A DNA stretch of 64,000 nt from Gracilariopsis chorda (lineage: Eukaryota > Rhodophyta > Florideophyceae > Gracilariales > Gracilariaceae), in NCBI GenBank assembly GCA_003194525.1, contig NBIV01000070.1:248001-312000 (forward strand), in the 5' to 3' direction. Position numbers and translations under genes: made by a program. The notes beneath the pieces were generated by a model. It had not been told where the DNA came from and searched no databases. It saw only the letters and a list, made by a program, of their open reading frames with translations. Of this stretch, positions 1 through 11,500 are shown one piece after another; within the stretch, counting starts at the first letter, position 1; the number at the start of each line of letters is the position of its first letter.

Positions 1-1
1 C

Positions 2-3000
2 GACTAAACCTGGAGGTTCTGTGTCGACTAACGCCGGCTCAATGCCGTGACTGTCAGGGACACGTACCCTATCCCTCGTATGGGAGAATGCATTGACTCC
101 CTTGGAGACGCCACCGTGTTCACGGCCCTTGATGCCAATTGGGGATATTGGCAAGTACCTGTCAGACAGAAGGATCGCGACAAAACCGCATTCACCTGCC
201 ATGCAGGAACGTATCGCTTCAAGCGGATGCCATTTGGGTTAACCAACGCCCTCGCCACCTTTCAGCGTGCAGTAGATATTCTACTCAACTGCTTTAAGTG
301 GCGGAGCTGTCTGGTCTACCTTGATGATATTATCATCTTCTCCAACTCGTTGGACGACCATCTCACTCACGTCCGAGACGTGCTGACCGTACTCTGCGAT
401 GCGGGAATTACCCTCAAGTTGAGGAAATGCGAGTTTTTCACAGATACTGTGAAGTATCTGGGTCACATTATCCGTCCTGGACGGTTAGCGATCGAGAAAG
501 CTCGAGTCAAATCCCTCGTCGAGGCGAAAGAACCCCGCACTCAGACGGAACTGCGCTCCTTTCTGGGGCTGGTCAACGTCTATCGACGGTTTATCCCGAA
601 CTTTTCGGATACTGCGGCGCCCCTGAACGCGTTGTTGCGAAAAGGGAACCCCCCAAAACTGGGAACATTTACGCCCGAGCAATCGGAAGCCTTCAACTCC
701 TTAAAGGAGGCTGTCACATCAGCACCAATCCTACATCTCCCAAAACTTGGGTTGCCATACTCCGTAGATACGGACTCGAGCGACTACCAGGTCGGGTGTG
801 CTCTTTTTCAAACCACCCCCGAGGGGGAACGACATCCAATTGGTTATTGGTCGCGCTCGCTCAATGTTCATGAGCGGAACTACTCCGTATCGGAGAAAGA
901 GTGCCTCGCCGTCGTATGGGCGATGACCACTCTGCGCCCCTACCTTATGGGAGTTCACTTCACCGTGTACACGGATCATTCCTCATTGAGGTGGTTGATG
1001 AATATCTCCGACCCGTCGGGACGCCTCATGCGCTGGAGACTCCGCCTCGCGGAATATGACTTTCAAGTCATTTATAAAAAGGGCGCGCAGAACACCCAGG
1101 CCGACGCTTTGTCGCGGTTACCCACAAGTGGGGAAGCACTCCCAACGGAGGATGATGAAGTCCCATGTTTCATGGCTATAGATCCGGATAATCCGGAACA
1201 TGCCGTCGAGGCTAGGCCAGAAACCTGGGACGAGGATGCTGATTTTGACGAACTACTCGCATCGCGAGATAAATCTGAGAACCCGTTACCGGGAAACTTT
1301 GTACCGGTATCACCGGAAGAAATGATCCGAGAACAATTCGCCGACCCATTCTGTACGAGAATTCGTGCCCGTATCAACGGTGGTGAAGATCTCCCTTTCG
1401 GGGTAAAAGACAAAGGCTACCTCGTAAGAAAGGTCGAAGCCCGCCCACAGATTGTGGTACCACATTCCCTGCAATCGCGGGTGTTACATCTATCACACTA
1501 CGCCCCCATTGGAGGTCACCCAGGTGGGAGGAAACTCTACCTAACCCTGCGAAGGGATTTCTATTGGCCCGCAATGGCGGTGGATTGCTACGCAACTGTG
1601 CTGTTTTGTAGCGAATGCGCGAAGAATCGCGTCAAACTCCGCAAAAATGCGAAGAAGATGAAACTATTCCCCGCAAGGGCGCCACTCTAGTTTATCGCAA
1701 TTGATCTTCTCGGACCACTACTCACCACAAAACGTGGAAACAAGTTTCTACTTGTCATCACCGACCGCTTTTCTAAGCTGGTACGGACTGTCCCTCTTCG
1801 GAGGATAACCGCTCTCACGGTGGCCCAGGCTCTGGTGACGCACTGGATTTTTGTCTACGGTCCCCCTGTGGAGGTGCTCTCCGACAACGGGAAGCAGTTC
1901 GTGAGCAAGTTCTTCCAGGATGTTTGTCGCATCCTGGATGTCAAGAACTTGTTCACGACTACCTACCACCCCCAGTGTAATGGGCAAGTTGAACGGTTTA
2001 ACCGGACGTTACTCGCGGCGTTACGTTCCTACGTCGCTGACCACCCAACGAATTGGGATCTATACGCTGATGCGGTAACCTACGCGTACAATACGCATGT
2101 ACACCGGACTACAGGAGTTTCGCCATTCGACTTGGTTCTATCTAGAACACCCCCGCCTGTGGCGCTGGAACCCCAAGCTACCTTGGACAATTTCCCATCT
2201 GTGGGTATCTACCGGCAGCAATGGAAGCAATGGCTTTCCAAGCTGGCCCCCGCTGCGCGGAAGTCTATGGCACGGGCCCAAGCCGCTTACAAGCGGGATT
2301 TTGATGCTCGCTTGCGAGGAAAACCGTCCCCGATTCGGGCGAATAACTACGTCTTCACCAGGAAGGAGTACTACAACCCGGAACGGAAGAAAGGTCACAA
2401 ACTCTCGCCTGTAGCGGATGGACCCTTCAAGGTCATCTCTGTTAACACCGACACTGTCGTGGTAGAGATGGGCGACACGCACGAACGGCTTTCCCGTGAT
2501 CGTGTTGTCCTTGCCCCTCCTCCCTCGTCAGAGGTAGTCCTGGATCCAGGCAACCCCGTTTCTACGGAATCTGCAACACCGGAACCATCCGGGAGTACTA
2601 GACCTACGGTACTACCACACCCCAGCCGGGGACTCTCAGACCTACCGACTCTGTCGGACTCACCGGCTCAGCCGGGTAATTCGGGCCCCTTAGCGCCCGC
2701 CCCTACCACGTCTGCCCCACTGGCGCGCATCTATACCCGCCAGGCGGGGAATGTTATCCCTTATCCCGCCGCTCCGTCTAAGGAGGGGGAGGAGAACACT
2801 CGTTTTCGAGGAACGATATCGCCGTCGCAACGGGAAACACACCATAACATACGGAACACTGACCGTGGAGCACGGAGTATGTCACGCGACACTAATCCCC
2901 CGTTCCCGGGCAGTGCTGTGCAACAGGAACCAGACGCGCAGGCCCCGCAAAAGCGGCAAATACACCGTTTGTCACGGGAAAACGAGAAGCCTCACTCCAA

Positions 3001-4309
3001 TACCGCAGCAGCGGAAAGGCAATCGCCCGATCCGTCCCCGGAGGCATCGCCACAATTGCGGAAAATATACCGTGCTACACGAGAAGTTGAAGCGCAACTA
3101 CCGCACACCCCTGTCAGGGAAGGATCCCCGATAAGGGAGTATGGTGACGATTGCCCCCAATCCCCTGAGCAGGGCGATGCCTCGAAGCCGCCGTTGGCGG
3201 AAGTCCCCGCGGAAGCGGTTCAATCAGGTCGATCAGACCCGCGCCCTGCGGAGAACAGGCGCCCAGATACACCAGCGCCGCTGGGAAATCCCCACACCCC
3301 TCCTGGGGAAAAAGGCAGCCAAGCCGCAGCCGAAGTTTCAGGCCCTGGCCCGCAAGCGCCGGAAACGCCTCCCATCGTCGACGGAATTGAAGCCCCCGTT
3401 CCGGGGAATAATTTGCGCCACCTCCCGCAACGCTGCGGCGAAGAACCGAGGAACTCGGAAAAAGCGCACGCCATTGCACGCTCGAAACCGGTCATACCGG
3501 ACGCTGCTCCTCCGCGTGGAGACGGTGCCCCGCACTTAGCGGCCAAGCCCCTGAAAAGGGTGTCATCGGCACCTGCCCGGCACCCCCCAAAGGGGAATTT
3601 TGACCAAAATACCGGTGTACCGGAGTTAGCCCCAGACAACCCGTCAGTAGCCGGGGACACCACGGTATCGCCGGAACGTATGGTGCAGAGCGCTCGTGCG
3701 CCTGGCAGGGAGGCGGTTTGCCACCCAATCACCGTGTCGCACGGGACCCCCCAGGGGATTGTGGAAATGCCGACCCCGCAGGAGCGGTCATCTTCCCGCA
3801 AACTCGCGGTTCGTGAGCTCAACCGCGAAGGCGGAGCCCAAGTCCCCCGCCGACTGGCTGTCCGCCCGCATTACCGCGAAAGCGGAAATGAACCTACCCC
3901 AATGGGGAATGACTTGCCGGTGGAAACCGTGGCACCACACACCCTCTTGAGGGATATCTTCCCGCCTGAGCAGCGGCCGCTATCACATCGCACGGCAACG
4001 CCGGAGTTATCGCCGAACACCCTGCTAAGGGACATTATACCGCACAGCGGGCAGCCCCCGCAAGGAAGTACAAGCACCACCCGGCACGGCCGGCAGGTCT
4101 ACGAACGAGAGTTCGTAGTAGACCGACTTGTCGGACACACCTGGGACCAGGATGGTATTCTACAATACCGCGTCCGCTGGTACGGGTACGACCCCAGTGG
4201 GGATACGGGGGAGCCAATTGAACACCTCCCACGGTCGCAGGTCCTGCGATACCACCGTCAAACTGGAACTGCAGCCCCAGCCACGCTGGTTAATGCCCAA
4301 GTTGGGTAA
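2..4309 (+). CDS. pol: E1 copy A pol (RT-RNase H-integrase-chromodomain), 5' partial, interrupted by in-frame TAA/TAG
   Basis: One reading frame covers the polymerase part of the polyprotein. RT has the YLDD active site (317-328). RNase H has its D-E-D-D pattern (VDTDSSD, KECLAV, YTDHSS, QADALS). Integrase has an HHCC zinc region followed by a DDE core with D at 1703-1705, SDNGKQF and NGQVERFN, then a GPY/F-like module. A proline-rich, disordered tail of more than 400 residues leads to a chromodomain (4100-4270). In this chromodomain the usual TWEP motif reads TGEP. The frame is broken by TAA at 5-7, TAA at 29-31 (at the usual aromatic position of RFCVDYRRLN) and TAG at 1688-1690, just before the first integrase Asp. 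After the TAA at 4307-4309 the frame stays open to a TAG at 4493-4495. Whether the stops are lesions or recoding sites is not known. Confidence 0.9.
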
Positions 4310-4500
4310 CGTTGCCGCGCGAGCGGAGAGCGAAAGGAAAGGATAACAAGGCAAGGTCCGTCGAAGACGGGGAGCTCAACCGAGAAGCACCGTTCTAAAC
4401 GGGAAATTTTATTCAAGGGAGCAGCTAGCTCCCCACAATACTACACTACACTAACTGGCATAGCCAGGGAAAGAAGAACCAGGAAACTGGACTAGAGGTT

Positions 4501-5517
4501 TCACTCACCCCCATCGTCCGGGGCGTAACCCCCAGCAAGGCGGTAGGCCAACGCGTCCGTCATGGTGGTGACATCCCCCGATACCTCGGCAGCGCTAAGA
4601 CCGGCACCCCGAAGGAAACGTGCGATGATTTAGTTTTCATTCGCCGTCACCCCGCTGGGGATAGAAGGTCCGGCACTTGGCGCCGAAGGGTCAGCAGCCG
4701 GCTCGGCCGGAGATACCCCCTCTGGGAAAGCTTCCGCGCTAGCGCCGGTTTCCTCTACGTCCATCTCCCCGGGTTCTTCCGGTTCAATATCGACCATTGG
4801 GTCATCCCCGCCGTATGCGCGGTAGTAGTCGTCAGAATCGACGTACCCCACCAATCCCACGATGTGGTGACTGCTCTGGGCAGATCCCCCGGAAGGGTGT
4901 CGGAGCCATCCGCATAAGCGGTGACCAATCCCTCATTGAGGACAGCGACCGGGTGGAACCACGGGGCAAGGCGCAGGCGCGACGCGTGATTCCGATTCAT
5001 CGGGTTGAGCCCCACCAGGGTGTTGTAAGTTGGCCAGTTGGACACCGGAGTGGTGCCGGAGGACACCACCGAAGGTGGTAGTGCGAAGGGATGGTCGGCT
5101 GCAGCAGCCATACTCCCCGGTTGTACCGGATGTCGATCGCCCTGAGGCAGGGGAACTGACCGGAAACCGGTGGTGTATCGCCCGAGAAGTCTCGGAGGTT
5201 GGCTGTGGTTGTTGATGTTGTTGTCGTTGTTCATTCTTCCCTTTTGGAGGGTGGCTGTTGTTGTTGTTTGTGCGCTCGATGACTCTGGTGCAGAGGGATT
5301 TACCGGAGAACCGGAGACAGAGCACGCGCTTTTATCACCCAATTTCGTCTGGGAATTCTCCGCGTCCGCGGTCGTTTTCCCGTCTTAGGGGGGGCATATG
5401 AAGTGCAACGCCCTCAGGGAGGGATTCTAGGTACTTGAAAGTTTTCCCGATATTATCGGTTGTGTAGTGCGTGTATGAACTACGCCCCACAATGGTGGGT
5501 ATGGACACGTGGGACAC
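4501..5517 (-). CDS. E1 copy A antisense reading frame starting in the LTR
   Basis: A protein-like antisense frame starts with ATG at 5517 inside the LTR. It crosses the G-tract at the LTR/internal boundary and runs toward pol in three linked segments. Segment a (5517 to about 5390) begins MSHVSIPTIVG. Segment b (to about 4880) is rich in N, Q, T and S and contains the block LNPMNRNHASRLRLAPWF. Segment c is acidic (DSDDYY, DIEPEEPGEMDVEE), reaches a TAA at 4632-4630 and, if read through, ends IIARFLRGAGL...DDGGE at TGA 4503-4501. Segments a to b and b to c each need a one-base frame change, at a C7 and a G5 run on the antisense strand, so splicing or frameshifting would be required. I do not recognise the protein. 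It could be a non-expressed open stretch, but all three copies keep it. Confidence 0.45.
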
Positions 5518-6226
5518 GGTTTTGGGTCAATTGGCGGTTGGCCACAGTAGTGGATGTTGCCACGAAATGTGGAGTATTTTAGTTAATATTATTTATTATT
5601 TTCACACCCATTTCTGGGAAGCTAGTACTTAGTGCGACGGTGCACTGCCGTCGCACCAGTAAACCTTCCCCAACAAGGGACCCCAACCTGGGGAATTGGC
5701 TCTAGTTGTTGCCGCTTGCGCGCGTACTCTACTCCTCCCTGGAGGGAAACGCCGTAAACCACGGGACATCTAACCCCCTTGCACATCTAAAGAAGCCCAT
5801 CCTTGGGAGTATAATTGTTCCAATCATATTGGTGTTTCGCCTGTATAGGGAGTCCCGTCCACCGGCATTGCCGTATCTGTTCGTCGCTCTCGCGACCCAC
5901 TTCGTCCTTCCTTCCTCCTCTTCGCCCTTCCCTTTTCCCCTTTTTTTTGGGTAGCACCTCCCGCTATCCGCGGCCCTCGTGTGCGCATCCGCTCACACAC
6001 CCCCACTTACGTGGAAACATACCTCTACTGAGGATCACACCCCGCTCACGCGGATACCGATTCTTCGCCTTCACCTCCCTGCGCGAGTCGCGACAGGTGT
6101 CCCTGGTCTTACAAACCGGCTTCGCCGTGACACCTCTGGGAGGGCTCTACCCAACTGGGTTCACCTCGTGAAAGGAAGATCCCGAACGTCTTTCGGTGTT
6201 TTTCCCCTTTGGGGCATTGCACCACA
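5399..6226 (+). repeat. E1 LTR shared by copies A and B (828 bp)
   Basis: The LTR begins TGAAGTGC just after a polypurine-like G7 tract (5388-5394) and ends ACCACA, giving TG...CA ends. The right end is fixed by the PBS that follows and by the array-flank junction after the third copy (26061). The left end is supported by the related element E2, whose LTR is 831 bp and carries the shared ten-mer GGACACGTGG at nearly the same distance from its start (5503 here). Inside are a TATAAT-like box (5810-5815) and a perfect 9-bp stem with 7-nt loop, GTGCGACGG/CCGTCGCAC (about 5633-5657). Confidence 0.85.
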
Positions 6227-6229
6227 AAG

Positions 6230-6247
6230 TGGTCTCCCGACCTAGAA
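6230..6247 (+). other. Primer-binding site of E1 copy B
   Basis: An 18-nt block starting TGGTCTCCCG lies three bases after the LTR end. The identical 18 bases follow the LTR of E2 (61294-61311) and recur at 16149-16166. Read in reverse complement it ends in CCA and resembles a tRNA 3' half: an acceptor strand TCGGGAG plus discriminator A, preceded by a T-stem strand CTAGG and, in E1, the T-loop end GATT. The primer tRNA would have an acceptor 5' strand CTCCCGA; its identity is not established. ACCAC-AAA-GTGGT forms a small hairpin across the LTR/PBS boundary. Confidence 0.7.
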
Positions 6248-6331
6248 TCGGTTTTTGTTTTCCCTCTTATGAGGTTTGTTTTTATTTACCGGAAGTTCCG
6301 TGATCGTTTCCCGTCGTAACGGTATTTTCTC

Positions 6332-8503
6332 ATGTCGAGAAATCCCTCCGATGCGCAGCCAGTGGTGACGCGTAGTCGCTCCCGCGACAACGCAGACACT
6401 TCTGAAGTTCGGTTCGTACCCCGTATCCCTATACGGACAAGTTCCAGCCGTGCTGGCGCCGCTTCATCGCGGAATGATACCCCCAACCGGGAACCCCGGA
6501 ACCTTTTGCCCTCGTTATCACCCCCGCAGGGCAATGCAGCATTGACTCCGGCTGTTGCCACAGTGCCCCAGGCACCCCGGCCTGCTCACGCTGTCACGGC
6601 TTCAAGCCCCTGTGGAACGGGCGATAACACCCCCCAGGGGACTTCCCTGGAATCCCAGGTCGGCGCTATGTGGACCGCCCATGACACCCTTGTAGGGGAA
6701 CTAAAATCCCTCCACGAGGTGGTCTTGGCAACCCCCGTAAAGGAGGTCGCCGAGGAACTCGGTATTTTACGGTCTGACGTCAACTCCGTGTTGGAGAGTT
6801 TGGGACAACCCGCCACCTTCATCGAAGGAGTTGAAGCCCGATTTGATCGGATTGGTGCCCCCCTGGAGACGCTGGAGCAGTTCGTCCTCATGGACAAACC
6901 ATCCCCGGATGATCCGGTAAACGAGGCATCGCACAACGACCAGCTTGGTGGGAAGAACAAACGCCGTCATCGACGGAAACACCACCGAAAATATTCGGAC
7001 TCCGATTCTTGGACATCTTCGGACTCATCCCGAAACCATTCGGTTAGCTCGAGCTCCTCGGACTCCGACTCGGAGGACGAGAAGCGACGCTACTCCTCCC
7101 GCTCGAAGCGGTCATCGGCCACTGAAGGTGTGGTCCGAACCCGCCAGAAGGGGAGAAGACACCCCGGTCTTCGGGAGTTGAAACCGACAAACCCGGATTA
7201 CCGGAAGCTTTTATCATACCGGTACTACCGGCTCGAAGACTCGTCACTTGGACGTACGCCCCGTGGTACGGGAAAGGTGCGAGAATGCATTAAGCGAATG
7301 CAGCTCTCGCTCCGCAACCAGTATTTCACTGGAGAGGACCCAGTCCTAGTACTGGATTTCCTATCCCGCTTTGTAGCGGAGGCCGATATCCTCGGTATGA
7401 ATGAGGGACAAGCCTATTTGGCTTTACCGTATTTCTTACGGGGAGTGGCGGAGGACCAATACACCTCTGTCAGAGGATCTTCTCGCGCCTCCGAGGGAGG
7501 AGTTAATTGCTGGCCGGAGGCTGTGCAGTATCTTCTGCGCTCCTACGCCACAAAAACCGCTATTCAGCAGGCTATCCTCGCTTTGCGAGATACACGCCAG
7601 CGTGCTGGAGAGACCGAGACCGATTACTCGGTGCGCCTTAACAAGGCTTTCCACAGATGTGGTAACGTATACCCCGCTGGGGAGCGCAGTACCATGTTCA
7701 TCGATGGTCTTGACCTGGCAATCCGGAGTTTAGTTACCCGTTATCGGGAGGACAAGCGGAGGATCACCTATCTCGAGCTGGTCCAACACGCCCGAGCGGA
7801 AGGGGATGCACTTCGTGCAAGAACTCCGAACAATCGGTCTAAATCCGCCAAGTCGTTGTTGCTGGAAAGCGAAGCTTCCTCTCTCCCGCTCACCGCGGAT
7901 GGGAACCCTGGACAGGGATTTGATACCGTGCATTTGGTGCAGGAGGATGGTGTGTCGATACCCACCAGTGATTTGCCGTCAACGACGGAGATGACCCGTG
8001 ATACGGGAACGGAAGACCCCATTTTGTACGGTGGTAACAGTCGGGTTCAACCCCAACGACTCCCGTTTTCAAACGGGCAATCCCGTTATCAACGGCCTGG
8101 ATGGACTGACACCCGCCCTGCGGTTCGCTTCTCCGATACTCGGAATAATAATCCGCGTGTCGTGGTATTGGGTCTGATTTGCCACCTGTGCTATGCCCAT
8201 GGCCATACCTCACCTCAGTGTGTTTGTTCACTGAAGGATATGGCCTAGGTTGTGGCAAATTATGAGGCCCTCACTCCAGAGGAGAAACGTTCCGTCCCGA
8301 CGGCTTCCTACCTCCGTGCTAAAACGGACTTTTCCCACGCCCTACCACAGACCCCGCGTGCGCGGCAAGCTTCATACACCCCGATTCGGGAGATCACGCA
8401 ACCATCCGTTGCAACCCCCGCTTATGCGGATAGTAACCCCCGTCAACGGGATGAAGCACTCGTTGTCGAGGAAACCAACCCACCACCGAAGGCGGAAAAC
8501 TAA
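6332..8503 (+). CDS. gag: E1 copy B gag, with in-frame TAG before the C-terminal tail
   Basis: ATG at 6332 opens a 638-codon frame. It has a disordered N-terminal region, an Arg/Ser-rich stretch at about residues 208-265, a capsid-like helical domain (about 325-480) and one CCHC zinc knuckle C-x2-C-x4-H-x4-C (8180-8221). A TAG at 8246-8248 then stops it, but the same frame continues 84 codons to TAA at 8501-8503. The corresponding E2 Gag reads through this point (EMWKIVGNYE against DMA-stop-VVANYE), so the tail is a genuine part of Gag. The protein should form the virus-like particle and bind element RNA. The codon is TAG in copy C too, so it is either an old nonsense mutation or a readthrough site. 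Confidence 0.9.
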
Positions 8504-8528
8504 CTGAGGGAGTCTCCCCTTTGGGAGA
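8495..8528 (+). promoter_or_regulatory. Candidate -1 frameshift signal between gag and pol of E1
   Basis: The gag terminator TAA (8501-8503) follows GGAAAAC (8494-8500), and pol is open in the -1 frame from 8500. Twelve bases downstream lies a perfect 6-bp hairpin TCTCCC-CTTT-GGGAGA (8513-8528). E2 has the same arrangement with a different sequence: AAAAAC TAA and a hairpin CTCCC-CCAC-GGGAG (63493-63506). The changed but still paired stem suggests function. The slippery site is not a textbook XXXYYYZ heptamer, so the exact slip is uncertain. Confidence 0.5.
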
Positions 8529-11500
8529 GGCGTCCTCAAGAACGAGGCTGTTGGCGCCCGAGGCGTCCTCGCCTCGCTCCCCGGTGAAAGTCCTCTCGAG
8601 GAAAGACACCGCTGACGCGGACTCTGCGCACCTCGGTGTGTTGCGTCGCCCGTGGATACGGAGTAAAAATCCCCGGATTCCCGGTAGAGTCTTGGTCTTG
8701 GCCAAACGCAATTATAAGGTCTATGCAGACCTTGGCCTTGATCCCCAGTTTATGGTGAGGTTTCTCACCGTCCTGGATACAGGTGCAGGCCCCAACTTTG
8801 TTGTGGATTCGTTGTTATCCCCGCTTGTGCGGTCTCGTATCCGCTCTGACGCGGTTCCCGACATTTCGGATGCGAACAACAATCCCTTACAAACGGTGGG
8901 CACAGTGGACCTCGTCGTGAGACTTGGTACCTCTGTGGTGAAGTTGGACTTCATCGTTTGCCGTTCATTGGCAGCACCAGTGATACTGGGATGTGATTAC
9001 TGCGACAGATTTGTCGACGCCATCAGGCCCCGCCTCAGGCGTGTAGAACTTGACGACGGATCGTCGGTTCCGATTGTTCGCCGCCCGCTAAAGCGGTCCT
9101 CTCGGAAATAAGTTCCACTCCCTGCTGCGCAGGAACCACCGCCCGCGTCCCGCGAGTCCACCAAGCTCTGCGTCGCTGCCTCGGTTTCTATACCGGCTGA
9201 GTCCCAAGTCTGGGTGCAGGTAAATTCCCGTCAACACGGTCTTCGGGTTATACAACCCCTCACCTCGTTGTACGAGAAATCCCAGCTGGCGCTGGCTAAT
9301 GGAATTGTCTCCATTTCCCCGGATGTTCCTTTCCGGATATTGGTTGTCAACCTTGGCAAACACCCCCAGTATCTGGTCAAACACCAAGTAATTGGGAGTG
9401 TAACCCCCCATCCTATGGGAATGCTGCCAACAAAGATGACAGCCGCCGATGTACTCGGAGGTACCACCTCTTCTGAGGAGTTCGCCCCGCCGTCCGAAGA
9501 CGTCAAGTGTAAGGAGGGGGAGGAAACCGCTACTTCAGAGTCGAACATACCGAGTAACTCGGAATTGCGAACCACACCTGTTCCACAGGACAATGCTCCA
9601 TCGAGCAACGACCGGATTGATCCGGAAAAAGCACTTTAAGCGCTGGACTTCAGCCACGTGCCAGAGTCGCACCGCGACAAACTCCGTACTATGTTACGAG
9701 AATTCACCACAATGTGGGATGGCTCACTTGGCGAGATTAATGCAACGGAACACCGGATCGATTTAATCCCCGGTGCGCGACCGGTTGCACAACCCCCTTA
9801 CAGGGCAGGTCCGAAAGCTTGGGAAGAGGAGCAGTCCCAAGTGGACAAGATGCTCCACGCAGGTGTGATTGAGCCCGCTCAATCACCCTGGGCATCCCCA
9901 GTTGTACTGGCTTTAAAGGCCGACTAAACCTGGAGGTTCTGTGTCGACTAACGCCGGCTCAATGCCGTGACTGTCAGGGACACGTACCCTATCCCTCGTA
10001 TGGGAGAGTGCATTGACTCCCTTGGAGACGCCACCGTGTTCACGGCCCTTGATGCCAATTGGGGATATTGGCAAGTACCTGTCAGACAGAAGGATCGCGA
10101 CAAAACCGCATTCACCTGCCATGCAGGAACGTATCGCTTCAAGCGGATGCCATTTGGGTTAACCAACGCCCCCGCCACCTTTCAGCGTGCAGTAGATATT
10201 CTACTCAACTGCTTTAAGTGGCGGAGCTGTCTGGTCTACCTTGATGATATTATCATCTTCTCCAACTCGTTGGACGACCATCTCACTCACGTCCGAGACG
10301 TGCTGACCGTACTCTGCGATGCGGGAATTACCCTCAAGTTGAGGAAATGCGAGTTTTTCACAGATACTGTGAAGTATCTGGGTCACATTATCCGTCCTGG
10401 ACGGTTAGCGATCGAGAAAGCTCGAGTCAAATCCCTCGTCGAGGCGAAAGAACCCCGCACTCAGACGGAACTGCGCTCCTTTCTGGGGCTGGTTAACGTC
10501 TATCGACGGTTTATCCCGAACTTTTCGGATACTGCGGCGCCCCTGAACGCGTTGTTGCGAAAGGGGAACCCCCCAAAACTGGGAACATTTACGCCCGAGC
10601 AATCGGAAGCCTTCAACTCCTTAAAGGAGGCTGTCACATCAGCACCAATCCTACATCTCCCAAAACTTGGGTTGCCATACTCCGTAGATACGGACTCGAG
10701 CGACTACCAGGTCGGGTGTGCTCTTTTTCAAACCACCCCCGAGGGGGAACGACATCCAATTGGTTATTGGTCGCGCTCGCTCAATGTTCATGAGCGGAAC
10801 TACTCCGTATCGGAGAAAGAGTGCCTCGCCGTCGTATGGGCGATGACCACTCTGCGCCCCTACCTTATGGGAGTTCACTTCACCGTGTACACGGATCATT
10901 CCTCATTGAGGTGGTTGATGAATATCTCCGACCCGTCGGGACGCCTCATGCGCTGGAGACTCCGCCTCGCGGAATATGACTTTCAAGTCATTTATAAAAA
11001 GGGCGCGCAGAACACCCAGGCCGACGCTTTGTCGCGGTTACCCACAAGTGGGGAAGCACTCCCAACGGAGGATGATGAAGTCCCATGTTTCATGGCTATA
11101 GATCCGGATAATCCGGAACATGCCGTCGAGGCTAGGCCAGAAACCTGGGACGAGGATGCTGATTTTGACGAACTACTCGCATCGCGAGATAAATCTGAGA
11201 ACCCGTTACCGGGAAACTTTGTACCGGTATCACCGGAAGAAATGATCCGAGAACAATTCGCCGACCCATTCTGTACGAGAATTCGTGCCCGTATCAACGG
11301 TGGTGAAGATCTCCCTTTCGGGGTAAAAGACAAAGGCTACCTCGTAAGAAAGGTCGAAGCCCGCCCACAGATTGTGGTACCACATTCCCTGCAATCGCGG
11401 GTGTTACATCTATCACACTACGCCCCCATTGGAGGTCACCCAGGTGGGAGGAAACTCTACCTAACCCTGCGAAGGGATTTCTATTGGCCCGCAATGGCGG

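Larger units (their letters stand above)
1..6226 (+). mobile_element. E1 copy A, Ty3/gypsy chromovirus-type retrotransposon, 5' part outside window
   Basis: The left edge of the window falls inside the reverse transcriptase. Copy A then runs through RNase H, integrase, a chromodomain, a 1.1 kb 3' region and an LTR (5399-6226). The same sequence restarts at 9921 and 19832, so copies A, B and C form a tandem array with periods of 9920 and 9911 bp. Because the LTR at 5399-6226 is both the 3' LTR of A and the 5' LTR of B, the array looks like a product of unequal LTR recombination or tandem integration rather than of separate insertions. Copy A has at least one likely damaging change of its own: the conserved RT motif FGLxNAPATF reads NALATF at 250-252, whereas B and C keep proline. 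Confidence 0.95.

Noticed and set aside
5569-6226. Shorter E1 LTR starting at TGTGG (658 bp)
   Set aside because: It gives a better terminal inverted repeat, but the polypurine tract and alignment with the E2 LTR place the start at 5399.
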